Of a stretch of 64,000 bases of DNA, positions 36,867-48,859 are shown piece after piece. The stretch is from Larimichthys crocea. Its lineage: Eukaryota > Chordata > Actinopteri > Sciaenidae. How positions within the stretch are numbered: position 1 is the stretch's first letter; every line of letters begins with the position of its first letter. The stretch spans positions 4,675,022 to 4,739,021 of the forward strand of contig NC_040018.1 of the NCBI RefSeq assembly GCF_000972845.2, in the 5' to 3' direction. The notes below the pieces were generated by a model. The model did no database searches and had not been told where the DNA came from. It was given only the letters and a program-made list of their open reading frames with translations. The position numbers and the translations under genes were made by a program.

Positions 36867-38174
36867 CACTTCCTCGACACAGGCAGTAAAAATGTGACAT
36901 GAGGTCTAATCTTTCACCAAAGCACACTGAACACGGTGCTGAGGGACAAATTCACTTCAAAGGGTTTTGTGTATTTGACAAGCACCTGTGCCTTTTTTTT
37001 TTTATGAGAATCTTTATCTTGTTATTCCTCTTCCCAGGGTGCTTCCATGTCCCATGACACCCATCTCTGTCATGTGTAACTGGATTTAAAAATTGCATCC
37101 TGGGGCTCCTCATAAAAAAAAAAAATAATAAAAAAAAAACAAAAAAAAACTGTAAGGTGAAATAAACACAGAGCTAACTTTAAAACTCCAACTCACAGAA
37201 GGCAAGCCATCTATTCGATTTCAGATTAAATCTGTTTTTCTGTGGCCCAAGCCATAAAATTAAATGTTAGCAAATTAATTTTATTTGCATCAGTTAAGTG
37301 GAGCTTTTGAGATACTTGTTGGTAATAGAATGAATCATATAAAGAGGCTACAGAGTCACACGCCATGGAGTGTTAACTTATGAATGCAAATATCTGAATC
37401 TCTAATAGTGCTGAGCTCTCAGAATTTCCAAAGCACTGGCCTATTATTTACTCCGAATAAATCATGTGAGTTGTCTCCACGGCCCAGGAGAATCACAGCG
37501 GCATCTCTCCCTTGTTGTTCGTGATGGTTCAAATCCTGCACGGGTGGGAGCTGCATCTCAAACAGTTACAAACTAAACACGATCCAGTGACACGGTATCT
37601 TATAAACTTGGTGGTGCAGTGTAACAACACTTCCCTAACTCTTTTCTGAATATTCAACTAATGTATCCGTGTGAGCCATCGTCCTTGTGAGAGTGATGAC
37701 TAAACTGTTAAATTGCATCAGTCTGTCCCAAGGACAGACATGTTAATGTGTGCACAAGTGTGCCGTTGACACTTATGTTCTGCTAGATTTATTAGTAATT
37801 TGTTGTTAATGACTAGATCAGACAAATAGAGGATGTTGCAATGTGCCAGATTCTGGACAGATTTGGTCTTTTGAGATTATAATATATTTTGGATGCTGTT
37901 GGATACTCTCTGCTAACTTGATAAATATTATTTGAAGTTCATGAAAAACCAGTCTTTAAACTATCTTTTGTCCACAATGCAACAAACTGTAAATGCAATG
38001 TACATACCATTACCTTAAAAAGTTGATGTGACAAACAGCTGCTTATTTGCACAGCTAGCCGACACAGAGCAACATTCATTTGCAAGTCCGATATTCACTT
38101 TTCTTTTAACTCCGTTTTGGTCTACAGCAAGCAGTAACCTCCATGACAGTGAAGTAAAGCCAATGCATAAGTGT

Positions 38175-38620
38175 CAAAAACTGCAGTTCCTCAAACGTCC
38201 ATGTGAGGCTGGCTCCAGAAGTGAGTCAGTCTCCATAAGCACCCATGTTAAAATGCCCAACTTCACAGCAGAAATAAACATGTTTACAACCTGGTACAAA
38301 AAACAGTTTTGGTCTCTGGAGCAAATTTCCCCGTATTTCCCCGACAACTGTACTGAGGGTGAATTTCTATGAACTAACCCATTCAAATTATATTAAGGCT
38401 TTAAGTTATGCATAATTAAGAGCGTGGATGCTTTGATTGAGAGGCAAGTCGATCACCCAGGCTTCATTCAGCCCAATTTTTAGATTAGCCTTAAGGCAGG
38501 TCTGCCAACATGGCATGCGCCACCACACTCTGTGCATCAAATGCTCTCCAGAATCGTATGCATGACAGACATTGGTCACGGATATGACGTCCATTCTTTA
38601 TACTGTCAAGGGTCTAGACC
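38175..38620 (+). repeat. Internal repeat family 2, copy 2 (longest)
   Basis: The longest of three copies. Its first 230 bp match copy 1. The next part (gcgtggatgctttgattgag, ggcttcattcagccc, ttctttatactgtcaaggg) matches the reverse complement of the copy at 24561-24742. It thus bridges the two and defines a family of roughly 450 bp. Confidence 0.82.
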
Positions 38621-39303
38621 AACTGAGAGACCTGAGGAAAAGACCTAGCTCTTAAGCTGCTCCACTATGTTCCTTTGGTGCTGTACAGTGGGTTTATCAG
38701 AGCTGCAAACAGCTGCCTGCTTTGGCTGGAAACAACCCTGATGAGAGCAGTAAAGCTGTGCCTGAAAAAACAAAACTATGAACTGGAAGATGCTAAAACA
38801 CCCTGTAGAGCTGTGGGTTGTGATAATGGTCTGCGGGTTCATTAGTGCAAGCACTTAAACTTTTAATGTTACACAAAGTCATCATTAGTCCGTTTAAAAG
38901 TCCATTATTAATATGAAATATTTACTGAAGCTTTAAATAAGGTTTTTTTTTATAATTAAATTCATTTTGAATTTTCTAACCAGAAAAAGTAGCACTAGTT
39001 CAGAGCCCACAGAAACGCATGCAGTCTCTTTGTCGTTGTTAAATAATGAAAATCACTCACTCACTTTTAGTCTTTATAAAATCTGACAGCAGTCAAATCA
39101 TGTTTAATCTATTATTGAAGCTTTATATGCCAAATTCATTTGAAATCTAACAAAATCAATACATCAGCTGTGCATATTTCTGTACATTTCCAACCATTCC
39201 TGTCCTGATCTAGACACATTTTATACCCGCAGCTCACCTCAGCATGCGTTTTGTTTATGTCTAATTTACTAGCCCTTTTTTGATGGAGATTAGTTTTTCA
39301 GAA

Positions 39304-39324
39304 ATATATATATATATATATATA
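39304..39324 (+). repeat. (AT)n microsatellite
   Basis: An uninterrupted alternating AT run that can extrude as a hairpin. Confidence 0.92.
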
Positions 39325-39944
39325 GATATAGATTTTTGCTTTTTTCATTTTCAGACAGTGTCAATAACTTTGAGTTAAAGCTGAAACCGCACCATCCAGC
39401 TCTACATCTAAAGACGTAATTCCAAAAAGTATTGCATAACAGCCTTTAAGGGCTTCTCATTATCCAGGTTCAAATAGCCGACAGTATGACACAGCGTGTG
39501 AGTCATTTTTGCTTGGAAACATGGAGATCATAAAAAAAAAAAGTATTTTCGAGCCAAGACAGGCAGAGTTGGGTTTGGTCGTGAAGGAAATTTATCAGGT
39601 GGATGAGACACTGTCAAAACTTTAATGCGAGTATGTGTTCATAAGTTGTCAGTATGCTGATGTCTTTCAAAATTTCGATTCTTCCTTTACGACTTCACAG
39701 TAGCTGTCAAAGCTGACATGTCAGGAAAGACAACTAACAACTGGCTTACATCGTTACTGGAAGAGATAGACGACAAAACATTGCTTTACACAAAATAGAT
39801 CAGTTTTGTACGTACGGTCTGTGCCTTCGACTCAATGTGCCATTAACTGCTTCACGTTACATTAAAGCAGATACAAACAAGTGACATGGCACCGCAGGGT
39901 GATGATAGACATCCTCAGCATACATCTTTATGTGCGCTCGCAGC

Positions 39945-40073
39945 AGGAGCACATCAGCATCACAGACCTGCTACGTCTCCTTCCTCATTTAAACAGATTG
40001 CCCTATTTGTGGAGTGTGTCTGATTGGCTGAATCATGCGAGCTGAGGCAGACCTGTGGCTGGCTGGCAGCCAA
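39945..40073 (+). repeat. Internal repeat family 3, copy 1
   Basis: Aligns with 41641-41782: agacctgctacgtctccttc, catttaaacagattgcc, tgtgtctgattggctgaa, agctgaggcagacctgtggc and tggcagc have ordered counterparts there. Non-coding; class unknown. Confidence 0.72.
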
Positions 40074-40799
40074 AACTTACTGACTGAAGTACATATTTTA
40101 TTTCAATCATTTCACTCAGCATGCTGATTTATTCAGTATGAATAGTGAACAGCGCAGTGATACATCTGTTTTATTTGAAGCTGCTCTCGTACGCCCCCTC
40201 TGACATAACTAATTGTATTGCAGGGTGTATCACTAAAGCTGAGAGCAGCATATATGGCTGATTCAGGGGTGTCCATTATTTACCTGGTAACGGACACCTA
40301 CTAAGTAGTTCAATGTATCTGTTCACCATTCTAAATGAATGGACTGAAATACATTACATAGAAACATTGAGTCTTAGTGCTTCTGAACACCACAGGATGG
40401 AGACTGTGTCACACGTGTTGCAGGAAGTTCACTTCACTTTGCGTGAGCGATCATTTCACATCTGACTAAATTCAGTCTGCAGCTGTTACACAGACATCTT
40501 GCTTGTCATGCTATTAAACATATTGTAGAATCCTATTTATTGTTTGTCAATCATACAACTGTCATTGACTTTAAATCTTGATAGTATAACAGTTAGCTTT
40601 CTGGCTCGTATTGAGCCAAATGGTTCTATGAGCTGAGCGGACTAGAATTATCTCCCATTGCAGAGTCGTATCTAAGGTTTGTTCTGTTTACTGGAGTAGT
40701 GAAAACGTTTCCATTGCATAAGAACATTATGAGATGTTGTAGAAATGATTAGTCAAACCCTCAGGTGTTACCAAATATTGATTGCAAAACTGTGACAGT

Positions 40800-40925
40800 T
40801 CTGACTGCATCGTTCCCCATCGCTCATTAATTCCTGATAATGCACATCTTGGCAGGCATTATCCATTAATTAGCATAAGTAGTGCTGCACTTTGTTAATT
40901 CTCAATTAAATACTTTGTCATACAT
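40800..40925. promoter_or_regulatory. Candidate conserved non-coding element, TAAT-rich
   Basis: The stretch has closely spaced homeodomain-type cores (ctcattaattcctgataatg, ccattaattagcat, gttaattctcaattaaat) embedded in complex, non-repetitive sequence. This resembles neural enhancers found in long introns of developmental and neuronal genes. No alignment was possible, so the call is composition-based only. Confidence 0.3.
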
Positions 40926-41640
40926 GCCATGAAGAAAAAGGAAATTTGGAGAAACAGAATGAATCTACCACATAATATTATATTCTAATTTTCGAACCTG
41001 CATTCATTTTAGACTTGCTTTATATAAATGTATTAGTGCATGAATAAAACAGTTAGCCGGTTCTGACATGGTGTTATTTTTGCAATGTATTTTATTTTAA
41101 TATTAAGAACAGGTGTTATTAAAGGCTGCAATCTGTTTCCACGATCATTAATTGTCCCAAAATACACAAGATGGTGATGACATACTGCTCCATTCAAAAC
41201 ACCCTGTAGAATTAATTACATGGCGCCATTCACCTTGAAATCAGTCATTCTAGGAAATCCTGACAAATCCAGCGTCTTATATTTTATCTGCATAAGGTTC
41301 AGGGGACTTGATGTTTCCATTAAATCCTGATGCAAGGAGCGAATGTAATAACAGAGCTGAAATACTGAGGTGTAACATCCGTCATCCAAATGATGACTGT
41401 GCAGCAACACCATAAATTTGACAGAATAGAAAATAGGTGATAAAGATGGGCAACAGATTAAATGGCATCTCTAATGCCACATGTCGCTCTCCTTCATTGA
41501 ACGGTCCTAACCTTGACTTTGACTCAGGTGTCCCGAGCTATCAGATGCTTCCCCTGAGGACAGCACCGTCTGGTGCAGAAAGGTTGCACGACATTTCCAC
41601 AATGAAGCGGATAAAGAGCAAAAATAGCCAGATATGGAAA

Positions 41641-41782
41641 GCAGGCAGCAGCACTAGGAGCAGAGACCTGCTAAGTTTCCTTTTCAATTTAAATGGACTG
41701 CTGAATTTGCTAAGTGTTTGTGATTGGTGAAGTGAACAAATACACAGCTGAGTCAGGCCAGTGGCTTCCTGCCAGCGAGCTT
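41641..41782 (+). repeat. Internal repeat family 3, copy 2
   Basis: Direct-orientation partner of the copy at 39945, about 1.7 kb away, with gagacctgctaagtttcctt, aatttaaatggactgctgaa, tgtgattggtgaa, agctgagtcaggccagtggc and tgccagcga. The open frame at 41437-41730 crossing it is probably chance. Confidence 0.72.
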
Positions 41783-44499
41783 CCTGCCTGAACTTCACTA
41801 AGCCTGTGATACATTTTTCCTAGTGACCTGTCCCCGTTCATACAGTCATGTTTGAACTTTGAACTTTCCACTATTCTCTTTCCAACCTATTTCTGAGATT
41901 CAGAAAAGAAAACTGCACAAAGAAATACCCAATATGAACCAATATGAAGTTTCTGGTTTAACAAAATGTAACCATTTCTTTCATTTTGGTGCAAACAATG
42001 ACACATCCTTGAAACATCTTTACAAAGACTGTGGCAGCTGGAATAACAAGGATTAAAGTCTTATTAGCCCTGTTTACCCTCATAACAGCTCTAGAATTAT
42101 GCCAGAAGCTTGAAACAACTGACTTAGCGCCTGCACAACCTGTTTGACCATTCTCAAAACCCAATGCACGCCATGCAAAGCATGATTAAAACATTCAGTA
42201 TTTTAGACATGAATATGGTGGCATTGTTATCTAATGTTATTAAACATAATACAATGTCTAGCTATAATTACATGGTCATCACCTTATTAATTGTCAGATT
42301 AATTAATAGTTAAATTAATCATTAGTTACAGTGCCTACGCAACTGAAGTCAAGTGAAATATTTTTTGTATATTATGAAGATGTATTCACAGATATGTTGT
42401 TGTTAATCAAGTTATACCCTTACACTCTCATAAAATAAATGTTTGTGGATATTTATTTTAATCTAATTACTATCGTTTTCTCCAAAGGACAGCCTGTTCT
42501 TCACAACTTCACAAGCTCTACAACCTTCACAATATGTTGCTAAAATGTAATCTCATGTATTTTTTTTAGCTGAGTAGTTTTCAGCACACAACACAGATTA
42601 AGAGCACAATGCTCGATCGTCCACCTCGCACAGAAAGCAAAAGCCTAGCCCAAGCAGCTTACTAAAAAACGATTACCACACCGAATGAAATGTTTTCCAA
42701 TATACAATGCAGGAATTCCCAAAGCCACTTCTCACAAGACAAGAACGCAAATCGCACATAAAGAAAAGCTGCTGTTTACTCACAGAAAGACTTAAAATGT
42801 ATCATGTGCAACAAAAGGAGCTTGTGCTTAGAAAGTAGTTTTTTTAAGTCCAGCTAAAAAGATATCTCTTGTCTTGGACATGTCTTCAAAGCCCTGATTT
42901 TAAGATTTAAAGATTTTATCCCAAGCTTTGAATCTTAATTGAAAACATCTTTGAAGCATGAAGAGACGGTTTTTAAGGCAAGAAGTTCAAAGGTAAAAAT
43001 GTTAATCTAGGTTCAAATTTTGATGTTTTGAGTGGGCCTCCACCGCCATGACTTGCAGGGAAAAATGCAATACGTCAATTAAAAAAAACGTCTGCTTTCA
43101 TACAGGCAGAGTATACCTGAGCATCCAGACCCCATAAACAAAAGTTATGTGTGAGTAAGCATCTCTCTGTGCCTTCCCAACAGACAAACAGTAATAGAAT
43201 AATGTTGTTTGCAATTTCCTGCTCTGGTGGCAATTGTTCTCCGGCTTTAGTATCCATCTTGTTCTGTCACTCTGCAGTGATTACAGTGTGATTACAGGTT
43301 CAGTCTGTAACCCTTCCCCTTTAAACATAAATAACTTTCCAGGATGGAAGTAGGGGCATGGAAGAACGTTTCTCTCGCTGATTTACTTCAACTTTTATAG
43401 CCTCCCAGTGGAATTGAAGACAGTGACCTCCAGTGATCCACCTGTGTTCAAGAAAAATCTAGCAGCTATTTACTCCCTAAAGACCTTGAAGTCTACTTGC
43501 TTTAATAACAGTGCAGCAGAAGTAATCAGCACTGGACAAGAACACATTTCAGTATTAAAGAAAGAGGACTGAGATTTAGAGATATGGAGATATTATCATC
43601 TACAAGCACAAAGCCAACGAGTCATACTTTATCACCATTTAAATCATTTCCTTTGCCGCTGCTATACAAATATTCTGACTCAGTATAGACTGACCAACAA
43701 CTTCAATCAAGACCCCTTCAGTGCCTTTGTACTCTGTGAAGTGTTATAATCAGACTTGGCTGTATGGTCAAATGTACCATCATCATCTCAGAGTTTGAAT
43801 ATGTGATGATGGCTTGGATAAATTTAGCTGCTGTAATGTCAAGGACGTTGAGAGATGATGGAGGATTTGTAGAAGAAAAAAGGCTTGTAATTTCCAAAGC
43901 CAATTACCTGTCTCGGTAAGAATAACTTTAGTGTCGATGTACTTCAGGGTCGATGAAAAGCTCTTCAACATCAAGAGCTTCCAAACAATAACTAAGTTTA
44001 ATAGGTGTGTAACTGTATTTCCAAATTCAAACTTCTGTCATTAATATCAATGGGTGGACTCAGTAATACACACCTGTCAGTATCCACTTCAACAGCACCA
44101 CAAACAACATCTTCAAAATGATCATACATTTCAATCAATGCCTTTTAACCGCCGTGCTCACAGTTTTGAACAGCACTTAGTTCAAAATTAAGAGGTGCTC
44201 AAATTGGACAGAAAATACTCAGGTTTCAAAAAGCGGAAGAAAGAACCTGTCAATGGGAAGCTAAACTGAGAACTAAATGCTAGTACAATAGGTTAACCTT
44301 GTAACCTCAAGACTGACGCTCTCTATAATGGATTTAATAAGCTATTGGTACAGAACTAAGATGTATACCTGATGAAATGAGACAAGGTGGAGAATTGAGT
44401 AATTTCAGTGCATTGGTTAGTAATTCAAAGGGCACAAACATGTTTCAAGCGTACATAGACTCGAATATCACTTTCCCCTTTGATACCTGCCAGGCTGAT

Positions 44500-45040
44500 A
44501 ATTGCTGGTCTTCACCTTAAAATGCAAACTACTAATAATCGTTCTGTCACTCAAAAACCTTGGTAATATCCTCTGTAGTGTTGATCAAACAAGCCTCAGC
44601 TCCCTCGGGGGAGGTCTATCCCGGGGTCTTTCTGAAGAAAAATATCCATCCCTCCACACCAAGGTTGCCATCTATCAATCTGTCTGCTGCATCACCACAC
44701 TGCTTTATGTTGTAAAAATCTAAAGCTATTCCACATACTGTAGCCAGGATACAGGAAATGCTCGGAATCACCAACCGCACAACTGCGTAACTATTGAGCC
44801 CACGATTACACAGCACCACTTGCACTCACTCGGGCATATCATCAGGGCGCCCGCAGGAGCCCGCTGCCTTGTGAGATTCTTGCATGGCTAAAGTAAAGCA
44901 TCAGCATTGGTCAGCAGGAAAGGCAAAAGCAACAGTTCAAAGCTCGGCTCAAGGCATTGCTAAGGATGTGAACCTGGCGGACACTGCTGACTGTAACAAC
45001 TGGCAAGCAGAGCCGAAGTAGAAAAAGAGGAAAAGTAGGT
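44500..45040 (+). pseudogene. LINE reverse-transcriptase C-terminal fragment
   Basis: In the frame ending at 44723 the plus strand reads LHTKVAIYQSVCCITTLLY, the conserved post-catalytic block of non-LTR reverse transcriptases (TK-VY-A-V-STLLYG). Downstream in other frames are IQEMLGIT (the R-ILGI-W block) and LGHIIR (the LGHV-RM block), then a degraded K-R-rich tail to about 45040. Frameshifts separate the blocks. The catalytic YxDD region is not present, so this is a 5'-truncated, dead LINE insertion of the sort common in fish introns. The clade is not certain. Confidence 0.75.
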
Positions 45041-45560
45041 GACAGCAAAAATGACACACATGAAATGTACTCAAACTGCTCTCAGTACAAGCCGAGTTCC
45101 TTGGATTGCTCTGTACAGCCATCAAAGAGCCCGCTGTTAGAGACGAGTTGCTCTCGGATTCACTGGAGAGCCAAAACCAAGCAAGTTTGTGTGTGCGAGA
45201 GAGACAGAACTGGACAATTTCTAACATTTTTTGTGAACCTTTCAACATGTACCATGTAAGTGCCACCAAGAGCTTTCAAGTCATACTTACAATTATGGAT
45301 CTAAAGAATAGTGGATAACTTGTATCCTAAGTAATAAGAGAAAATCTAAATCCTCACTTCTAAATGCCATCAAAGCACTGCATTTCTCAGATGTTATAAT
45401 TTTTTTGTTAACATCACTTGATCACAAGAGAACAAAGCGTGTCATCAGTAATCTTATCATGAATTGCACCTATTCCATGAACAATGAGCAATTAAGTGGC
45501 TGCAGCTGAGAATTAATTATGTATGTGATAAAACAGAATGTGCTAATTGAAAATCCTTAC

Positions 45561-45623
45561 CTCTTCAGCATAGGCATCACAAAGTTTGTGTCCCGAGAGT
45601 AGTTTATTTTTCAAGCTCTTGTT
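45561..45623 (-). CDS. luzp2: luzp2 internal exon A (63 nt, coiled coil)
   Basis: This is the most 5' luzp2 exon in the window. It encodes 21 residues beginning NKSLKNKLLSGHKLC and ending YAEE, which I recognise as the mid-coil segment of LUZP2; the mammalian protein is nearly the same here. On the minus strand the acceptor reads CTCTTTTTCAG and the donor is GAG followed by GTAAGGA, both strong. It is phase 0 on both sides. Twenty-one codons equal exactly three heptads, which suits a continuous parallel coil. LUZP2 is a small secreted or lumenal leucine-zipper protein expressed mainly in the nervous system; its molecular role is poorly known. The preceding exon should end in a segment like RDLQNE, but nothing like it occurs in 45624-64000, so the upstream intron exceeds 18 kb. 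Confidence 0.93.
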
Positions 45624-45859
45624 CTGAAAAAGAGAAAAGAAAGAAAGACGTGATGCCATTGGTTTTTGCTCTGTGTTCTGGACACAATTCCCTTAAATTT
45701 GCTAGTTTATAAAAAACCAAAACAAAAAAACAAAAAAAACAAAACACCTACTATTGACTCAGTGGGCCTCTATTTCTCCAGCACAGCATTTGGCTGCCGA
45801 GGAGCTCTGACAGCAAGTGCTTGGTTGCCTCTGGATTTCAGACTAGACTGAGAAGCAGT

Positions 45860-46100
45860 CAGTAGTGCCCTGTCTGAGGATCTGAAAGTGCACTCGGGCT
45901 CATAGGCATCTGAAAGGTCAGAAATATATCTAGAGGGCCAGACCCCCACTGAACTTTAAACGTGATCAGTAAAGCCTTAAAATCATTGACTGGCAGCCAG
46001 TAGAGGGATGCCAAAGTAGGGGTCATAGGGTCTCGTTGTTCAGTGCCAGTTAAAATCCATGCTCCAGTTTTATAAACAATCTGAAAGCCCAGGAGTGATT
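45860..46100 (-). pseudogene. LINE (L2/CR1-like) reverse-transcriptase fragment
   Basis: The minus strand encodes D-P-M-T-P-T-L-A-S-L-Y-W-L-P-V followed by DFKALLITFKVQWGSGP. This matches the block HITPVL-SLHWLPV--RI-FKILLLTFKALHGLAP found near the C-terminus of many fish LINE polyproteins. The final SPSALSDPQTGHY resembles the following R-LRSS-A-LL motif. The fragment is about 80 codons with one open frame, truncated at both sides. It lies only about 240 bp from exon A, in the upstream intron. Confidence 0.8.
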
Positions 46101-48859
46101 TTTGACTTGGAAAGCATCTTGGAAAGCTCAAAACTTCAAAAACAGACTGGCACTACTTTCATTACCAGGTGCCATATACGACAAAACCTAATTTCTTAAA
46201 ACAATAGTAAACAATCTCTTTGTTCTTTCTGTGAATATCTCATTTTCTTTCATGCCTGAACTCAAATACCCATTATGAAATAAGTACTACATCTGTAGTA
46301 CAGTCCATGTTTCCAAAAAAACTAAACAAAAAGGTCACAGTCAAAGGTAAGGAGGTTTTCTGGCCACAGGCTTAGTGTAAGAGACCACAATACCAAGATC
46401 TTTTTTTTTTTTTTACAATGAGTTTGAATAAAAACCCACTAATGTGTATTTAAAAGGAAGGCAGCAAATGACACAGGCAGGAGAGGAGCATAAAGACATA
46501 AGGGAATGGGACTTGAAGGTAATAACAGCATTCGGAGGGGAGGCATTTCCCTTTTTAATTGACAGTGATCTGTTAGTGGGATCAGTCTTAAACCAAGTGA
46601 TTGCTTAACCCAAAGTACCCATCCAGACCTCAAGATGACCAAATAAAACAGCACAATCAGCCATGACAAAAGCTTCGCTGGGGCTTGAAAAAAGCTAAAA
46701 TTGTACAGGCTCCAGAATCTGCAGTTAAGAGAAGGTCATTCGATGCGGCGATTTAAAATTAGACCGGCTGTTGCACTGTAATAACATTTCTAAGACAAAG
46801 AAAACTACTCGGTAAAAATAGTGTAGTGCAGTAAAAAGAAAATCCTGCACCATAAAACATAATCTATGTAACACAAATGATGCATGTAGCGTATTAGGGT
46901 TTGTGTGGGTCCGTACGTGTGTTTGCGGGGTTGTTTCTATGTGACATCCTGGGAGACAACAGCTTGTACCACTTCTGTTTTATCTAAAGAAACAAATGTA
47001 ATTAGATGCAACTTCATCATAGCAACCAGTTGAGATTTATTAACCCTTTTCATTGACTCAACAACACATTTAAAATTCTTAATGAGTTTATCAATGAGCT
47101 AATTACCTGTAGCCGAGGGTCTATTCTTCAAACCCATCCAGCAGAGCTCAAGTGGGAGTAATGAATATTCATTCACCCGCTTTAATTCACGAAAACTAAA
47201 CTCTGTGACCAAACAAACAGAAACCGGTGCCCTGCAGAAGAAGTCGACACTCTCTCTCTCCTCCTACGGTACATACAGCATGTTTATGCTACATGCAACA
47301 GCAAGTCCTTTTTCACACTTGTTCTCCATGTGAACGGATTACAGTGTACGGGCTTAGGGAGTGATCTAACAGACTTTGAAACAGCACGATGGTGGATGCC
47401 AGGAGGGTGGTCCTGAGCACTGCCAAAGACTGTAGAGTTGCTGGGCTTTAACAAAGGCTGTAATCTCCTAACTATACACTGAATGGACCAGAAAACCTCA
47501 TCACAATTTTTGCTATGTGGGTGTCAGCCCCCGGGAAGATTCACATGGAAGATGGCGAGTGGCTCGGGATATAAACAGTTCATCTCTATGCTACAGTATG
47601 ACAGTCAACATGGTGACCCAGCTGTGGCAAATTACATTTTTAAATGTACCAAGTGAAATCAAATATGATCTAATAATGAATGAATCCTTAAATTAGGAAA
47701 AAGTATTGATCTGAACTGAAGCATGAGACAGCAAAAACAACAATACAAGATGAACAATATGATCTAAATTTCTATAATTTGGGGATTATGGAGGCTGTTT
47801 GAAGAAATAAATATGCAATAAGTTGTTTCACTGTTTTTATTCAAAACAAGAGAAAGATCAGAATGACACAGATTGCACAGAATACTAATAAAGGCCGAAG
47901 GCTACGTCCTTTTTATGTTTTCTTTATTGCACCACACTTCAGATACTGTTGGGACGTCTGTCTGTTGGTCTGCCCTTCAGAGTCAGCCTCAGTCTGCCTC
48001 AGTGTGTTTCTGTAGCAGATTTTTGGGGGGAAATACGATCCTTGCCATAAGCAATTATGGCTTATAGACAGCACATTAAATTAATCTAGAAGGAGATAAC
48101 ACATTTGGCTATTATGTTGCTGTGCTCTGATGATAGATTTGCTGATGTTGGAGACAGTTCAATGTTATTAGGTGACGAGTTGGCTGTGAACCACGGGGAC
48201 AGTTTGGATACAGTAGGAGGGGTGCAATGTGCATCCTCCAGCTGGCCCTTGACATCTACTTATAAATGATGTGGACACCTTCACAATTCTCACTCTGCGT
48301 CATGGCACGAACTGAATGCTAATTTAGTGCTCGATGACAATCATTCACAACACAGCTGTATCTGTTCGCATTTAGAATAATTAATGTGTCTTATTTTTGT
48401 AGCCACGCTGTGGTCTGTCTGGCAGTCCGTTTAGACTAAAATATCTCAGCTTGGGCTGTCACAGCATCAGATTTTCAATGTCAGACACATCATCGCCAAA
48501 ATAATTCATTTTAAAAGCATTATCCTGACAAAAGGGAGGTAGAGAGAGAGTTTGAACTATAGCTGTACAACAAACCACAAAGCACGAATCGAAAGAAGCA
48601 AATTTTTTATAAGCTAGAGCTACAACTAGATTATTTACATGTGGGATATCATTGAAATAGATCCAACATCAATATTTCATGTTTCAAATATCACAGTCAT
48701 TGTCAATACCAGTATATTGTACACCAGTCATCTCTGTTATTCACAGTCATCCAATGGATTACCAAGAAACTCTGTACAAACATTTACAGTCCACAGAGGA
48801 TCAGTCCTGCTAACACCACCATTAATTGAAAAGTTATGTTTTCAGTGAAATGTCCTCTC

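Larger units (their letters stand above)
34572..45560 (-). other. luzp2: luzp2 intron A-B (10,989 bp)
   Basis: A large GT-AG intron. It holds two direct copies of one repeat family (35728-35975 and 38175-38620), two copies of another (39945-40073 and 41641-41782), an AT dinucleotide tract (39304-39324), a TCTA-type tract (36768-36866) and a LINE reverse-transcriptase fragment (44500-45040). A TAAT-rich stretch at 40800-40925 is a candidate conserved element. Confidence 0.8.

Noticed and set aside
39238..39271. Possible minus-strand donor (ctcacctcagcatgcg)
   Set aside because: The upstream minus-strand frames contain stops and no acceptor or LUZP2-like peptide is present.
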